From: Rhizobium sp. PP-CC-3A-592 | Lineage (GTDB): Bacteria > Pseudomonadota > Alphaproteobacteria > Rhizobiales > Rhizobiaceae | Direction of reading: 5' to 3' | Length of the DNA: 64,000 nucleotides | Assembly: GCF_003217095.1 (NCBI RefSeq) | Contig: NZ_QJSR01000001.1 | Location: 1,092,009 to 1,156,008, forward strand | Part shown: piece by piece, positions 6,904-16,312 of the stretch | Position numbering within the stretch: position 1 is the first letter of the stretch | Layout: each line of letters begins with the position of its first letter | Made by a program: the position numbers and the translations under genes | The notes under the pieces: generated by a model | The model's input: the letters and a program-made list of their open reading frames with translations, nothing else | Told to the model about the DNA's origin: nothing | Databases searched by the model: none

Positions 6904-8553
6904 ATGAGCAGGCAGCAATCCACGGAAACGTCTGGGATGGCGGCCAAGGAACCTGCGCGCGGGCGCGGCGGCATGGTCACCAGTCCGCATGTTCAGGCGA
7001 GCGAAGCCGGTGCACGGGTGTTGCGGGAGGGGGGCAATGCGCTGGAAGCCTGTATCGCAACCGGCGCTGCCATCGCCGTGCTCTACCCGCACTTCTGCGG
7101 TCTCGGCGGCGATGCCGTGTGGATCGTTGCAGACCCCGATGGGCGGCGGACCTGCTTTCTCGGTATCGGGCAGGCGGCGCGGCAATTGCCCGAGCGAAGT
7201 GGAAATGAGGCCGGCATTCCCCTTCGCGGTGCAGGCTCGGCGCTGACCAGCGCCTGCGTGGTGGATAGCTGGGGGCATGCGCATGCCTACTCCGTGCGGC
7301 ACTGGGGCGGAACACGGACCTTCGCCAGCCTGCTGGACGATGCCATCGGCTTTGCGAAAGACGGATTTCCGGTTACGGCGTCGCAGGCCTTCTGGCTCGA
7401 CTTCCGCGAGGCGGAGGCGGTGCGCTGGCCGGGTTTTGCCGAGGTGTTCATGCCCGGCGGTACGGCTCCGGAGGTCGGCGCGATCTTTCGCCAGCCGCAG
7501 CTCGCCCGAACGCTCGAACGGCTGGCGGCAGATGGACCGCGCGCCTTCTACGAGGGGCCGCTGGCGCAGGCGATCGCAGACGGGTTGCGCGCGGCCGGGT
7601 CTCCGCTGACAGCAGTGGATCTGGCAGAGACGCGAACGCGGGAGGAGGCACCGGCAAGCCTCGTCTATCGCGGCGTGGAGCTGCTGGCGCCACCGCCGCC
7701 GACGCAGGGCGTGACGACGCTCGCCATCATGGGCATTCTCGCGCATTTCGACCTTACAGCGCTGGACGCTGGAAGCGCCGATCATCTGCATCTTTGCGTC
7801 GAAGCAGTGAAGCAGGCCTTTCTCGACCGGCACGGGCTTGCCGATCCCGACGTCAGCGAGCAGCAGGTCGATGCGCTTCTCGATCCCGCCCATCTCGCCG
7901 CCCGGGCGCAGGCTATCGATATCGCGCAGGCGCAGGCCTGGCCGCATGTGTTTCGTACCGGCGACACCGTGTTCTTCGGCGCGACGGATGCCGAGGGACG
8001 CAGCGTCAGCGTGCTCCAGAGCACCTATTTCGACTGGGGAAGCGGTGTCGTCGTGGGCGATACCGGCATTCTCTGGCAAAACCGCGGTGCCGCCTTCTCG
8101 CTCGACCCCGGCCATCCCAATGTGCTGGCGCCGGGCAAGCGGCCCTTCTACACGCTCAACCCCGGCATGGGCCTGCGCGACGGGCGCCCGGCGCTGATCT
8201 ACGGAACGCAAGGGGCCGACGGGCAGCCGCAAACGCTGGCCATGCTTCTCACCCGGCTGATCGATTTCGGCGAAGATCCGGCACAGGCGCTTGCCGGCCC
8301 GCGGTTTCTTCTCGGCAAGACCTTTTCCGACAGCCGCGACAGCCTGAAGCTCGAAGCGGATGCAGGCGAGGCGGTTTTCGAAACGCTTGCCGAGCGCGGC
8401 CATTTGCTGTCGCCCCTGACCGCGCAAAGCCCGATCGCCGGACAGGCGGGCATCATCCGGGTGAACGCGGACGGCACGCTCGATGGTGCGCATGATCCGC
8501 GTGGGGATGGCACCGCCATCGCCGTCGACGCGGATATGTCGCCGGCTAAATAG
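6904..8553 (+). CDS. Gamma-glutamyltransferase family protein
   Basis: This 549-residue N-terminal-nucleophile hydrolase shows MVTSPHVQASEAGARVLREGGNALEA near the start, typical of the family, and a likely processing site at GDTVFFGATDAEG (about residues 356-368). The Thr after GD would become the nucleophile of the small subunit. FDWGSG and the C-terminal NPGMGLRDGRP and GTQGADGQPQT blocks fit Ggt/acylase relatives. No signal peptide is evident, unlike classic periplasmic Ggt, so it may act in the cytoplasm on a gamma-glutamyl or amide substrate. It is divergent from the deaminase-amidohydrolase pair and its end overlaps the end of cysG by 8 bp. Confidence 0.88.
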   Translation: MSRQQSTETSGMAAKEPARGRGGMVTSPHVQASEAGARVLREGGNALEACIATGAAIAVLYPHFCGLGGDAVWIVADPDGRRTCFLGIGQAARQLPERSGNEAGIPLRGAGSALTSACVVDSWGHAHAYSVRHWGGTRTFASLLDDAIGFAKDGFPVTASQAFWLDFREAEAVRWPGFAEVFMPGGTAPEVGAIFRQPQLARTLERLAADGPRAFYEGPLAQAIADGLRAAGSPLTAVDLAETRTREEAPASLVYRGVELLAPPPPTQGVTTLAIMGILAHFDLTALDAGSADHLHLCVEAVKQAFLDRHGLADPDVSEQQVDALLDPAHLAARAQAIDIAQAQAWPHVFRTGDTVFFGATDAEGRSVSVLQSTYFDWGSGVVVGDTGILWQNRGAAFSLDPGHPNVLAPGKRPFYTLNPGMGLRDGRPALIYGTQGADGQPQTLAMLLTRLIDFGEDPAQALAGPRFLLGKTFSDSRDSLKLEADAGEAVFETLAERGHLLSPLTAQSPIAGQAGIIRVNADGTLDGAHDPRGDGTAIAVDADMSPAK

Positions 8554-10108
8554 CGATCCGCTGCGGCTGGAAATCCGCACTGTCGTCCGGGGCGACCATA
8601 TGGCTCTCGGCGGAGGCCTTGGGAAAGACGCTGCCGACGCCGATGAGGACCGGATCGTCGTAGCCGACCTCGGCGATGCCGATATGCATCGTCGATACCG
8701 TGCCGTGCCAGCGCCGTTCCTCCGCGCGGCTGATGTTGGAGGCGATGACCACCGGCATGTCACCGGACATGCCTTCGGCCATCAGGCGCTCGGCAATGGC
8801 GGGGGCCGTGCGGCCGCCCATATAGAAGACGGTCGTGGTGCGCGGGTCGGCGCAGGCGCGCCAGTCGACATCGGTCGGCAGGCAGCCCTTGCGCGAATGG
8901 CCGGTGATGAAGCGGACGGCGTGGGTATGGTCGCGGTGGGTCAGGGACACGCCGAGGCGGGAGGCGAGTGCGCTGGCGGCGGTGATGCCGGGGACGACGT
9001 CCACCGGAACGCCATGCGCCTCCAGGCAGGCGATCTCTTCCCCTGCCCGACCGAACACCATGGGGTCGCCGCTCTTCAGGCGCACCACGGTCTTGCCGGC
9101 CTTGGCGAAGGTGACCATCATCGCGTTGATGTCTTCCTGCTTGCAACTGGTGCGGCCGCCCCGCTTGCCGACCAGCATGCGCTTGGCTTCCCGGCGGGCA
9201 AGCTCCAGCACGTCGCCGGAGACGAGGTCGTCGAACAGGATGACGTCTGCGGCCTGCAGCGCGCGGACGGCCTTCAAGGTCAGCAACTCCGCATCACCCG
9301 GACCGGCGCCAACCAGCGTGACCTTGCCAAGGCCCGGTCCATCGCGCGTCTCCCCGCGCCCGGCGGCCAGACGATCGGCTTCGGCCACGAGGTCAGCAGC
9401 ACTTTCGGGTGTCGGCACGCTGGTGAAAGCCTGATCAACGAAGCGCTCCCAGAACGCGCGCCGCTCTGCGCCCGGGTGCAGACGCACGGCGATAACGTCA
9501 CGCAATGATTGCGCCAGCATCGACCAGCCCTTGATGCTCTGCGGCAGCAGCGTCTCGATGCGGCGGCGGATGGCCTGCGCCAGGATCGGCGCGGCGCCAT
9601 CGGTGGAGATCGCGACAACGACCGGTGAGCGGTTGACGATGGAGCCGAACTGGAACTGGCAGAAAGCTGGCTTATCGATGACATTGACCGGCACGCCGGC
9701 AGCGACAGCGGCATCGTAAAAGGCGTGCGCCTCGTCTTCCTCGTCGCAATCGGCAATGGCGAGGGCGGCACCGGGCATGATGTCGGCCGTCCAATCCTGT
9801 GGGTGGTGGACGAAGGCGCCTCGCGCATGCCCTGCCGCGCTGTCGTCCGCATGACGCAGGAGCATATCGGTAAAGACGTCGCAAAGCGCGTCGTCGGGTG
9901 CGTAGACGTGAACCTCGGCGCCGCAGGCCGCGAGAAGTTCGGCCTTCCAGCAGGCGCCTTCCGTGCCGCCGGCGAGGACGACGCGCTTGCCTTCCAGACC
10001 CCAGAAGACGGGGAGCTTTGCCAGCGCCTCGACGCGGGCAGCCGTTCTTGAGGGCGAACCCTCGCAGGAGGCGGTGGCGTCATTCGGCAGCAGCGATACG
10101 CGTTCCAT
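8546..10108 (-). CDS. cysG: Siroheme synthase (multifunctional)
   Basis: The 520-residue protein fuses a precorrin-2 dehydrogenase/ferrochelatase domain (about residues 30-250; NAD-binding RVVLAGGTEGACWKAELL) with an S-adenosylmethionine uroporphyrinogen-III methyltransferase domain (about 265-500; VTLVGAGPGDAELLTLKA, RLKSGDPMVFGRAGEE, VVPGITAASA). It converts uroporphyrinogen III to siroheme, the cofactor of NirB. The GGTEG of the first domain departs slightly from the usual GGG pattern. The start at 10108 lies inside the nasA 3' end (29 bp overlap), so the two are translationally linked. It is the last gene of the nitrate block. Confidence 0.95.
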   Translation of the reverse strand: MERVSLLPNDATASCEGSPSRTAARVEALAKLPVFWGLEGKRVVLAGGTEGACWKAELLAACGAEVHVYAPDDALCDVFTDMLLRHADDSAAGHARGAFVHHPQDWTADIMPGAALAIADCDEEDEAHAFYDAAVAAGVPVNVIDKPAFCQFQFGSIVNRSPVVVAISTDGAAPILAQAIRRRIETLLPQSIKGWSMLAQSLRDVIAVRLHPGAERRAFWERFVDQAFTSVPTPESAADLVAEADRLAAGRGETRDGPGLGKVTLVGAGPGDAELLTLKAVRALQAADVILFDDLVSGDVLELARREAKRMLVGKRGGRTSCKQEDINAMMVTFAKAGKTVVRLKSGDPMVFGRAGEEIACLEAHGVPVDVVPGITAASALASRLGVSLTHRDHTHAVRFITGHSRKGCLPTDVDWRACADPRTTTVFYMGGRTAPAIAERLMAEGMSGDMPVVIASNISRAEERRWHGTVSTMHIGIAEVGYDDPVLIGVGSVFPKASAESHMVAPDDSADFQPQRIAI

Positions 10109-12785
10109 TGAGGATCTCCCTGATCTCTGCGCGGCAGGAGCCGCAATTGGTGCCTGCGTTAAGGGTCTTGCCGATGGCCTCGACCGTGCAGCATCCGCCG
10201 GCCGCCGCGATGACGATCTGGTTGATGCCGACGTTGAAGCAGGAACAGACTGTCGCGCCGGGATCGACCGCCTCGGCGCCCGGGCGACCCGCGACGACCG
10301 CAAAGCGACGCCGCAGATCGGCGTGGACGGCGCCGAGCTGGGCGATGGCCCAGTTTCTGGCGACGGCCACGGGGCGCGGGCTGAGGAAGACGGCGCCGAG
10401 CAGCCGCTCGCCGTCGAAGAAGGCCAGCCGGATATGGCCGGTGACGGCATCGCGGTAGCCGAGGGGTTCAAGTCCGGGGGGAATGCCGAGCGTTTCGACA
10501 CTCCACCCGGTCCAGTCGCGATCCTGCACCCCGCCCTCCTCCCCGAGAGGCAGGGGTGCAGCCGCAAACTCCATCCGCCAGCCACCGCCCGCCCGGGCAA
10601 AGGCGTGATAGGCGAGTGGATGAGAGGAGGATTTGGAGATCTCCGGCTTTTCGACCGAGATGGCAAAGCCGTAGAGCCCGACATCGAGCTTGGCGGCAGC
10701 GACGGCCACATGCTTGGAGGCGGGCTGGCCGGACACGGGATCCACCAGCCCCGGCACCAGGACATCGATGCGGGCGGCGGAGGCGAACTGGTCGTTCCAG
10801 TGCATGGGCGCAAACAGGTGCCCCGGCTTCTGCCGCGGGGTTACGAGAGCGCGCAGCACCGCCCGTCCCTGCGGGCTTTCCAGCACCACGAGGTCGGCCG
10901 GCGTCAGACCGAGCGACCGCGCGTCGTCCGGGTGGATCTCCACGAAGGGCTCTGCGAAATGGGCGGTCAGGCGCGCTGTCTTGCCGGTGCGCGTCATCGT
11001 GTGCCACTGGTCGCGGATGCGGCCGGTATTGAGCGCGAAGGGATGTGCCGCCGTTGTCCGTTGATCCCGAGCGGGAACGACGGGCACGAAGCGCGCCCGG
11101 CCATCCGGATGGTAAAAGCGACCGTCTGCGAAGAAACGGCTGTCGGCCGCATTCGGGGCCGTGCCGGCCGGCTGCGGCCACTGGAAGGGCGCGAGCGCGT
11201 CGTAGGCATCCGTCGTGATATCGGCATGGGCGCCGATGTCGAAATCGCGGTTCCCCTTGTTTTCGAAGGCGGAGAGCGCGGCGTGTTCGGCAAAGACGGC
11301 GGCCGGGCCGGCAAAATCGAAGGCTGTATCAAAGCCCATGCGTCGGGCGACCTCAGCCATCTGCCACCAGTCGGCTTTCGACTCGCCCGGTGCCCTCAGA
11401 AACGCCCGCTGGCGCGAGATGCGGCGCTCGGAATTCGTGACCGTCCCATGCTTTTCGCCCCAGCCGAGCGATGGCAGCAGGACATGGGCGTGCGCCGTCG
11501 TGTCGGTCTCGGCCATAACGTCGGAGACGACGACGAAGGGACAGGATATCAGCGCCGCCCGTACGAGATCGGCTTCGGGCATGGAGACGACGGGGTTGGT
11601 CGCCATGATCCAGATCGCCTTCACCCGACCATCCGCGACGGCGCGGAAGAGATCGACGGCTTTCAGTCCCTGCTTGTCGGCGATGGCAGGCGACTGCCAG
11701 AAGCGCTGAACCGTGTCGCGATCCTTCGTGCTTTCGATCGCCATGTGGGCGGCGAGCATGTTGGCAAGGCCCCCGACCTCGCGTCCGCCCATGGCATTTG
11801 GCTGGCCGGTCAGCGAGAACGGCCCCATGCCCGGCCTGCCGATGCGGCCGGTGGCAAGGTGACAGTTGATGATGACGTTGACCTTGTCGCTGCCGGAAGA
11901 GGACTGATTGACCCCCTGACTGTAGCAGGTGACGACGCGCTCGCTGGCCGCAAACAGCGCGTAGAAGGCTTCGATATCCGCGGCATCGAGCCCCGTGCTT
12001 TCCGCCACGTCGGCGATGCCGAGATCTGCGACGCGGGAGAGGGCCGCTTCGAAACCTTGCGTGTGATCGTCGATGAAAGCCCGGTCGAGCATGCCTCTCG
12101 TGGCAAGATCGGCGAGCAGACCGCCGAACAAGGCCGTGTCGCCATCGGGCAGGATCGACAGGTGCAGGTCGGCGATCTCGCTTGTGGCGGTGCGCCGCGG
12201 ATCGATGACGACCACCTTCATCTGCGGTCGCGCCGACTTTGCGGCGGCAAGGCGCTGGTAGATGACCGGGTGGCACCAGGCGAGATTGGAGCCGGTGAGC
12301 ACCACGAGATCGGCAAGCTCCATATCCGCATAGGTGCCCGGCACCGTATCCGACCCGAAGGCGCGTCGGTGGCCCGCAACCGAGGAGGACATGCAGAGGC
12401 GGGAATTGGTGTCGATGTTCGCCGAGCCGATGAACCCCTTCATCAGCTTGTTGGCGACGTAATAATCCTCGGTGAGGAGCTGGCCCGAGACATAGAAGGC
12501 GACCGAATCCGGTCCGTGCTGTCGGATGGTGTCGGCGAATGTCGTGGCAACGAGATTCAGCGCCACACCCCAGGACGCAGGCGCGCCTGATATGTGGGGC
12601 GTTAGCAGGCGACCGTCGAGATCAATGGTTTCGGCGAGCGCCGAGCCCTTGGAGCAGAGCCGGACGAAGTTCGCCGGATGATCGGGATCGCCGCGTACCG
12701 AAACGGCACCGGTCTCCTCGACGCGAGCGATCACGCCGCAACCGACGCCGCAATAGGGACAGGTGGTCTTCGTTTCAAAGGGCAT
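10080..12785 (-). CDS. nasA: Assimilatory nitrate reductase catalytic subunit
   Basis: This 901-residue molybdopterin oxidoreductase reduces nitrate to nitrite in the cytoplasm. The N-terminal CPYCGVGCGV with a later Cys (RLCSKGSAL) holds a [4Fe-4S] cluster. The bis-MGD binding segments follow, including VTCYSQGVNQSSSG and the MATNPVVSMPE region. The C-terminus carries a BFD-like [2Fe-2S] domain (VCSCFNVG about 845-852, NCGSCRAEI about 885-893), typical of NasA/NarB enzymes without a separate NasB. The start MPFETKTTCPYCG at 12785 is chosen over an upstream frame extension to 12866. It is divergent from hicA and overlaps cysG by 29 bp. Confidence 0.96.
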   Translation of the reverse strand: MPFETKTTCPYCGVGCGVIARVEETGAVSVRGDPDHPANFVRLCSKGSALAETIDLDGRLLTPHISGAPASWGVALNLVATTFADTIRQHGPDSVAFYVSGQLLTEDYYVANKLMKGFIGSANIDTNSRLCMSSSVAGHRRAFGSDTVPGTYADMELADLVVLTGSNLAWCHPVIYQRLAAAKSARPQMKVVVIDPRRTATSEIADLHLSILPDGDTALFGGLLADLATRGMLDRAFIDDHTQGFEAALSRVADLGIADVAESTGLDAADIEAFYALFAASERVVTCYSQGVNQSSSGSDKVNVIINCHLATGRIGRPGMGPFSLTGQPNAMGGREVGGLANMLAAHMAIESTKDRDTVQRFWQSPAIADKQGLKAVDLFRAVADGRVKAIWIMATNPVVSMPEADLVRAALISCPFVVVSDVMAETDTTAHAHVLLPSLGWGEKHGTVTNSERRISRQRAFLRAPGESKADWWQMAEVARRMGFDTAFDFAGPAAVFAEHAALSAFENKGNRDFDIGAHADITTDAYDALAPFQWPQPAGTAPNAADSRFFADGRFYHPDGRARFVPVVPARDQRTTAAHPFALNTGRIRDQWHTMTRTGKTARLTAHFAEPFVEIHPDDARSLGLTPADLVVLESPQGRAVLRALVTPRQKPGHLFAPMHWNDQFASAARIDVLVPGLVDPVSGQPASKHVAVAAAKLDVGLYGFAISVEKPEISKSSSHPLAYHAFARAGGGWRMEFAAAPLPLGEEGGVQDRDWTGWSVETLGIPPGLEPLGYRDAVTGHIRLAFFDGERLLGAVFLSPRPVAVARNWAIAQLGAVHADLRRRFAVVAGRPGAEAVDPGATVCSCFNVGINQIVIAAAGGCCTVEAIGKTLNAGTNCGSCRAEIREILNGTRIAAAE

Positions 12786-12828
12786 GAGGTGCGCTCCCCG
12801 CAACAGCCACACGACAGGGCTTGACACC

Positions 12829-12857
12829 TTGTAACGCCCGTCGAAAGTGTGTATATA
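12829..12857 (+). promoter_or_regulatory. Candidate hicAB promoter
   Basis: TTGTAA at 12829-12834 and TATATA at 12852-12857 are 17 bp apart, ending 23 bp before the hicA ATG. The -10 box sits in an alternating TATATATA run that could also be an operator for the HicB antitoxin. The nasA gene diverges from the same 95 bp gap. Confidence 0.5.
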
Positions 12858-12880
12858 TATGCGCATTGACGAGGTGACCC

Positions 12881-13066
12881 ATGGAGCGCGACAGCCGGAG
12901 GATCATCCAGCGCCTGAGGGAAGACGGTTTCGATCTTGTGAAGGTGTCGGGTTCGCACCACAAATTCCGTAAGGGCGACAGGACGGTCATCGTACCCCAT
13001 CCGAAAAAGGACCTGCCGCTGGGCACGGCGCGGAATATCGCTCGCCAGGCAGGCTGGCGCATTTGA
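12881..13066 (+). CDS. hicA: HicA-type mRNA interferase toxin
   Basis: The 61-residue protein is a complete HicA: SRRIIQRLREDGFDLVKVSGSHHKF, then VIVPHPKKDLPLGTARNIARQAGW. The conserved His in GSHHKF is the catalytic residue of this double-stranded-RNA-binding-fold ribonuclease family. Start is supported by GAGGTG 4 nt upstream of the ATG. It is directly followed by hicB and lies on the strand opposite to the nitrate genes that flank it. Confidence 0.92.
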   Translation: MERDSRRIIQRLREDGFDLVKVSGSHHKFRKGDRTVIVPHPKKDLPLGTARNIARQAGWRI

Positions 13067-13083
13067 TGAAAGGCAGATCTCCC

Positions 13084-13482
13084 ATGCGTTCTTATCTGGC
13101 GATCGTCCACAAGGATCCGGACAGCGCCTTTGGCGTGTCGTTTCCCGATATGCCGAGCGTTTTTTCGGCTGCGGATGCGGAAGAGGACCTGATCATTCAC
13201 GCCATTGAGGCTTTGCGCCTCTTTGCCGAGGACGAGCCGCTGCCTGAGCCCTCTACCGTCGAGGCGATCCTCAAACGCGAGGATATCAGGACCGAACTTG
13301 CAGAAGGCGCATTTCTCATTCGCGTGCCGCTGATTGAGGACGATACGCGGGTGGTGCGCGCCAACGTTACGTTCGAGGCGGGCACCTTGCGCGCTATCGA
13401 TGAGACGGCTGCAAGAAGAGGACTGAGCCGCTCGGCCTTTCTGGCGAGTTGCGCGCGCAAGGAGATCGAGGCTATCGGCTGA
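13084..13482 (+). CDS. hicB: HicB-type antitoxin
   Basis: The 132-residue protein has the partially degraded RNase H-like HicB domain at its start (MRSYLAIVHKDPDSAFGVSFPDMPS) and a ribbon-helix-helix-type DNA-binding tail (NVTFEAGTLRAIDETAARRGLSRSAFL). The ATG at 13084 matches the family start. An ATG at 13066, overlapping the hicA stop as TGATG, would add 6 residues and cannot be excluded. It neutralises HicA and probably autorepresses the operon. It ends 7 bp from the convergent nirD. Confidence 0.92.
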   Translation: MRSYLAIVHKDPDSAFGVSFPDMPSVFSAADAEEDLIIHAIEALRLFAEDEPLPEPSTVEAILKREDIRTELAEGAFLIRVPLIEDDTRVVRANVTFEAGTLRAIDETAARRGLSRSAFLASCARKEIEAIG

Positions 13483-13489
13483 CATCGTC

Positions 13490-13852
13490 CTACTCCGCCG
13501 CGACCATTAGCATCAGACTGTCCAGCGCGATCGAAAGCATGCCGTCGCGGTTGCGAACGGCCACGCTGCGTACCTCGCCCTCGTCGGCACCGAGCGCCCT
13601 GCCGGTTTCCAGCGAGATGACCATGTTGTGCAGTGGACAGGTAACCGAGGTACCGTGGACAATGCCTTGAGAGAGCGGGCCACCTTTGTGGGGGCAGCGG
13701 TCTTCCATGGCATAAACATGATCCTCCGCCGTGCGGAACACGGCAATGCGGCCGTGCGGGGTCTTGACGCAACGCGCGCCCCGCACCGGGATATCGTGAA
13801 TATCACCGATCTCGATCCAGTTTTTGTCCGGCCAGTTTGTTTCCATGCCCAT
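13490..13852 (-). CDS. nirD: Nitrite reductase small subunit (Rieske-type)
   Basis: This 120-residue protein is the NirD/NasE small subunit of NADH-nitrite reductase. It retains all four Rieske cluster ligands, in CPHKGG and CPLHN, which some NirD proteins have lost, so it may carry a [2Fe-2S] centre. The start ATG at 13852 shares one base with the nirB stop (TGATG), indicating translational coupling and co-assembly. Its end is convergent with hicB. Confidence 0.94.
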   Translation of the reverse strand: MGMETNWPDKNWIEIGDIHDIPVRGARCVKTPHGRIAVFRTAEDHVYAMEDRCPHKGGPLSQGIVHGTSVTCPLHNMVISLETGRALGADEGEVRSVAVRNRDGMLSIALDSLMLMVAAE

Positions 13853-16299
13853 CACTCCGCCGCTTCCGCCATGCCGACGACGGCCATGGGCTTGAACTCG
13901 TGCTTGTCCTTGCCGGAAACGCGCTCCGACCAGGGATCGACCTGTGCGAATGTCTGGGAGAAGACGAAGCGGTCGAAATAGCCCTTGCGCTTTTCCGCGT
14001 CCCCCATGATCTGGCGGCGGATTTCGTCCAGCCCGACGCGCTTTGCCCATTTGTAGATGCGCTCGAGGTAGCGGCCCTGCTCGCGGTACATCTGCGCCAG
14101 CGCCACGATGTGTTCGAGGGCTTCGTCTTCGGTGGCGACGAGGCCCAGCACTTCGGTGCCCTTGATGTCGAGGCCGGCAGCGCCTGCAAAGTGGATCTCG
14201 TAGCCGCTGTCCACACAGATGACGCCGATGTCCTTGCAGGTGGCTTCCGCGCAGTTTCGCGGACAGCCGGACACGGCAAGCTTCAGCTTGGCCGGCGTCC
14301 AGGAGCCCCACATGAATTTCTCCAGCCGGATTCCGAACCCGGTCGAATCCTGCGTGCCGAAGCGGCACCAGTCCGTGCCGACGCAGGTCTTCACCGTGCG
14401 CAGGCCCTTGGCATAAGCCTGGCCCGAAACGAAACCGGCCTTGCCGAGATCCGCCCAGACGGCCGGGAGGTCTTCCTTGTGGATGCCCAGAAGGTCGATG
14501 CGCTGGCCGCCGGTGACCTTGACCATGGGGATCTCGAACTTGTCCACCACGTCGGCGATGGCGCGCAGTTCGCCTGCATTGGTAACGCCGCCCCACATTC
14601 TGGGAACGACGGAATAGGTGCCGTCCTTCTGGATGTTGGCGTGGACGCGTTCGTTGATGAAGCGCGACTGGTAGTCGTCGGCATACTCGTCCGGCCAGTC
14701 GCAGACGAGGTAGTAGTTGAGCGCCGGCCGGCACTTGGCGCAGCCGCAGGAGGTCTTCCACTCCAGTTCCTGCATGACGGCCGGAATGGTCTTCAGCCCC
14801 TTGGCGACGATCAGGCGGCGCACGTCGTCATGGCCAAGCTCGGTGCACTTGCACATGGGCTGGACGACCGCCGGGTTGTAGCTGTCGCCGAGCGTCAGCA
14901 CCATCAGCTGCTCGACGAGGCCGGTGCAGGAGCCGCAGGAGGCGGAGGCCTTGGTGTGGGCGCGCACGTCGTCGAGCGACGTCAGGCCCTTGGCCGTGAT
15001 CTTGCCGACGATCTTGCTCTTGCAGACGCCGTTGCAGCCGCAGATTTCCGCATCATCCGGCAAGGCTGCAACGGCCGCCGTAGGGTCCAGCGGGCTGCCC
15101 CCCTGATAGGCCTGGCCGAAAATAAGGGTGTCGCGCATCTCCGAGATGTCGGTTCCCCGTTTGATCATGTCGAAGAACCAGGCTCCGTCTGCGGTCTCCC
15201 CGTAAAGCACGGCGCCGACGATGCGGTTGTCCTTCAGCACGAGCCGCTTATAGACGCCGGCGGTGGCGTCGCGCAGCACGATCTCCTCGCGGTCCTCGCC
15301 TTCGGCGAAGTCGCCGGCCGAGAACAGGTTGATACCGGTGACCTTCAGCTTGGTGTTGACGACGGAGCCCCGGTACTCCGAGGCGCCGCCGATCAGGCGA
15401 TCGGCCAGCGTCTTTGCGCTTTCGTAGAGCGGCGCGACGAGGCCGTAGCAGACGCCGCGGTGCTCGGCGCATTCGCCGAGCGCGTAGATCGAGCCGTCCG
15501 ACGTCATCATGCCGTCGTCCACCACGATGCCGCGATTGGTGACGACGCCCGCCTCCTTGGCGAGCTGGGCTGCCGGGCGAATGCCGACGGCCATCACGAC
15601 GATGGTGCCTTCGATCACCCGGCCATCTTCAAGCTCGATGCCCTCGACCTTGTCCTCGCCGACGATGCGCTTGGTGTTCGCCTTGGTGATGATCTCGATG
15701 CCGCGATCGTTGAGGGCCTTTTCGAGCAGGTAGGCCGCCGGCGGATCGAGCTGGCGCTCCATGATGGTGGGCATGATGTGGATGACGGTGACATCCATGC
15801 CCTGGCGCTTGAGGCCATAGGCAGCCTCAAGCCCGAGCAGGCCGGCGCCGATGACGATGGCCCGGCCGCCGCGTTTGGTGGCGTCGAGCATCTTCTCGAC
15901 GTCGTCCAGATCGCGATAGGCCAGCACGCCAGGCAGCGTGTGTCCCGGCACGGGGATGATGAAGGGCAGCGAGCCGGTGGCGATGACCAACTTGTCGTAA
16001 GCTTCGGTGACGCCGTTCGCCGAGGTCACGGTCTTGGCGGTGCGGTCAATGCCGGTGACCTTCGCGCCCTTGTGCAGCGTTACGCCGTGGCGGGCGTACC
16101 AGTCGTCGCCATGGATGACGATGTCTTCGTAGAGCTTCTCGCCGGAGAGGACCGGCGATAGCATGATGCGGTCGTAGTTGACGCGCGGCTCGGCGTTGAA
16201 AATCACGACGTCGTAGAGGCCGGGGGCCTGTTCGAAGAGTTCTTCCAGCATGCGGCCGGGCGCCATGCCGTTGCCGATGATGACCAGTTTCTGTTTCAT
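13852..16299 (-). CDS. nirB: NADH-dependent nitrite reductase large subunit
   Basis: The 815-residue flavo-siroheme enzyme reduces nitrite to ammonium in the cytoplasm. Domains in order are an FAD/NAD-binding oxidoreductase region (about 1-400; KLVIIGNGMAPGRMLEEL, YALGECAEH), BFD-type [2Fe-2S] segments (CGCNGVCKSKI with CGSCTG about 420-465, and CKCTELG with CGCAKCRP), and a nitrite/sulfite reductase half with siroheme-[4Fe-4S] ligands CVGTDWC and CPRNC (about 640-690). Length matches the family. It lies 13 bp downstream of nrtC and overlaps nirD by one base. Confidence 0.97.
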   Translation of the reverse strand: MKQKLVIIGNGMAPGRMLEELFEQAPGLYDVVIFNAEPRVNYDRIMLSPVLSGEKLYEDIVIHGDDWYARHGVTLHKGAKVTGIDRTAKTVTSANGVTEAYDKLVIATGSLPFIIPVPGHTLPGVLAYRDLDDVEKMLDATKRGGRAIVIGAGLLGLEAAYGLKRQGMDVTVIHIMPTIMERQLDPPAAYLLEKALNDRGIEIITKANTKRIVGEDKVEGIELEDGRVIEGTIVVMAVGIRPAAQLAKEAGVVTNRGIVVDDGMMTSDGSIYALGECAEHRGVCYGLVAPLYESAKTLADRLIGGASEYRGSVVNTKLKVTGINLFSAGDFAEGEDREEIVLRDATAGVYKRLVLKDNRIVGAVLYGETADGAWFFDMIKRGTDISEMRDTLIFGQAYQGGSPLDPTAAVAALPDDAEICGCNGVCKSKIVGKITAKGLTSLDDVRAHTKASASCGSCTGLVEQLMVLTLGDSYNPAVVQPMCKCTELGHDDVRRLIVAKGLKTIPAVMQELEWKTSCGCAKCRPALNYYLVCDWPDEYADDYQSRFINERVHANIQKDGTYSVVPRMWGGVTNAGELRAIADVVDKFEIPMVKVTGGQRIDLLGIHKEDLPAVWADLGKAGFVSGQAYAKGLRTVKTCVGTDWCRFGTQDSTGFGIRLEKFMWGSWTPAKLKLAVSGCPRNCAEATCKDIGVICVDSGYEIHFAGAAGLDIKGTEVLGLVATEDEALEHIVALAQMYREQGRYLERIYKWAKRVGLDEIRRQIMGDAEKRKGYFDRFVFSQTFAQVDPWSERVSGKDKHEFKPMAVVGMAEAAE

Positions 16300-16312
16300 G
16301 TCATCCTCTCCT

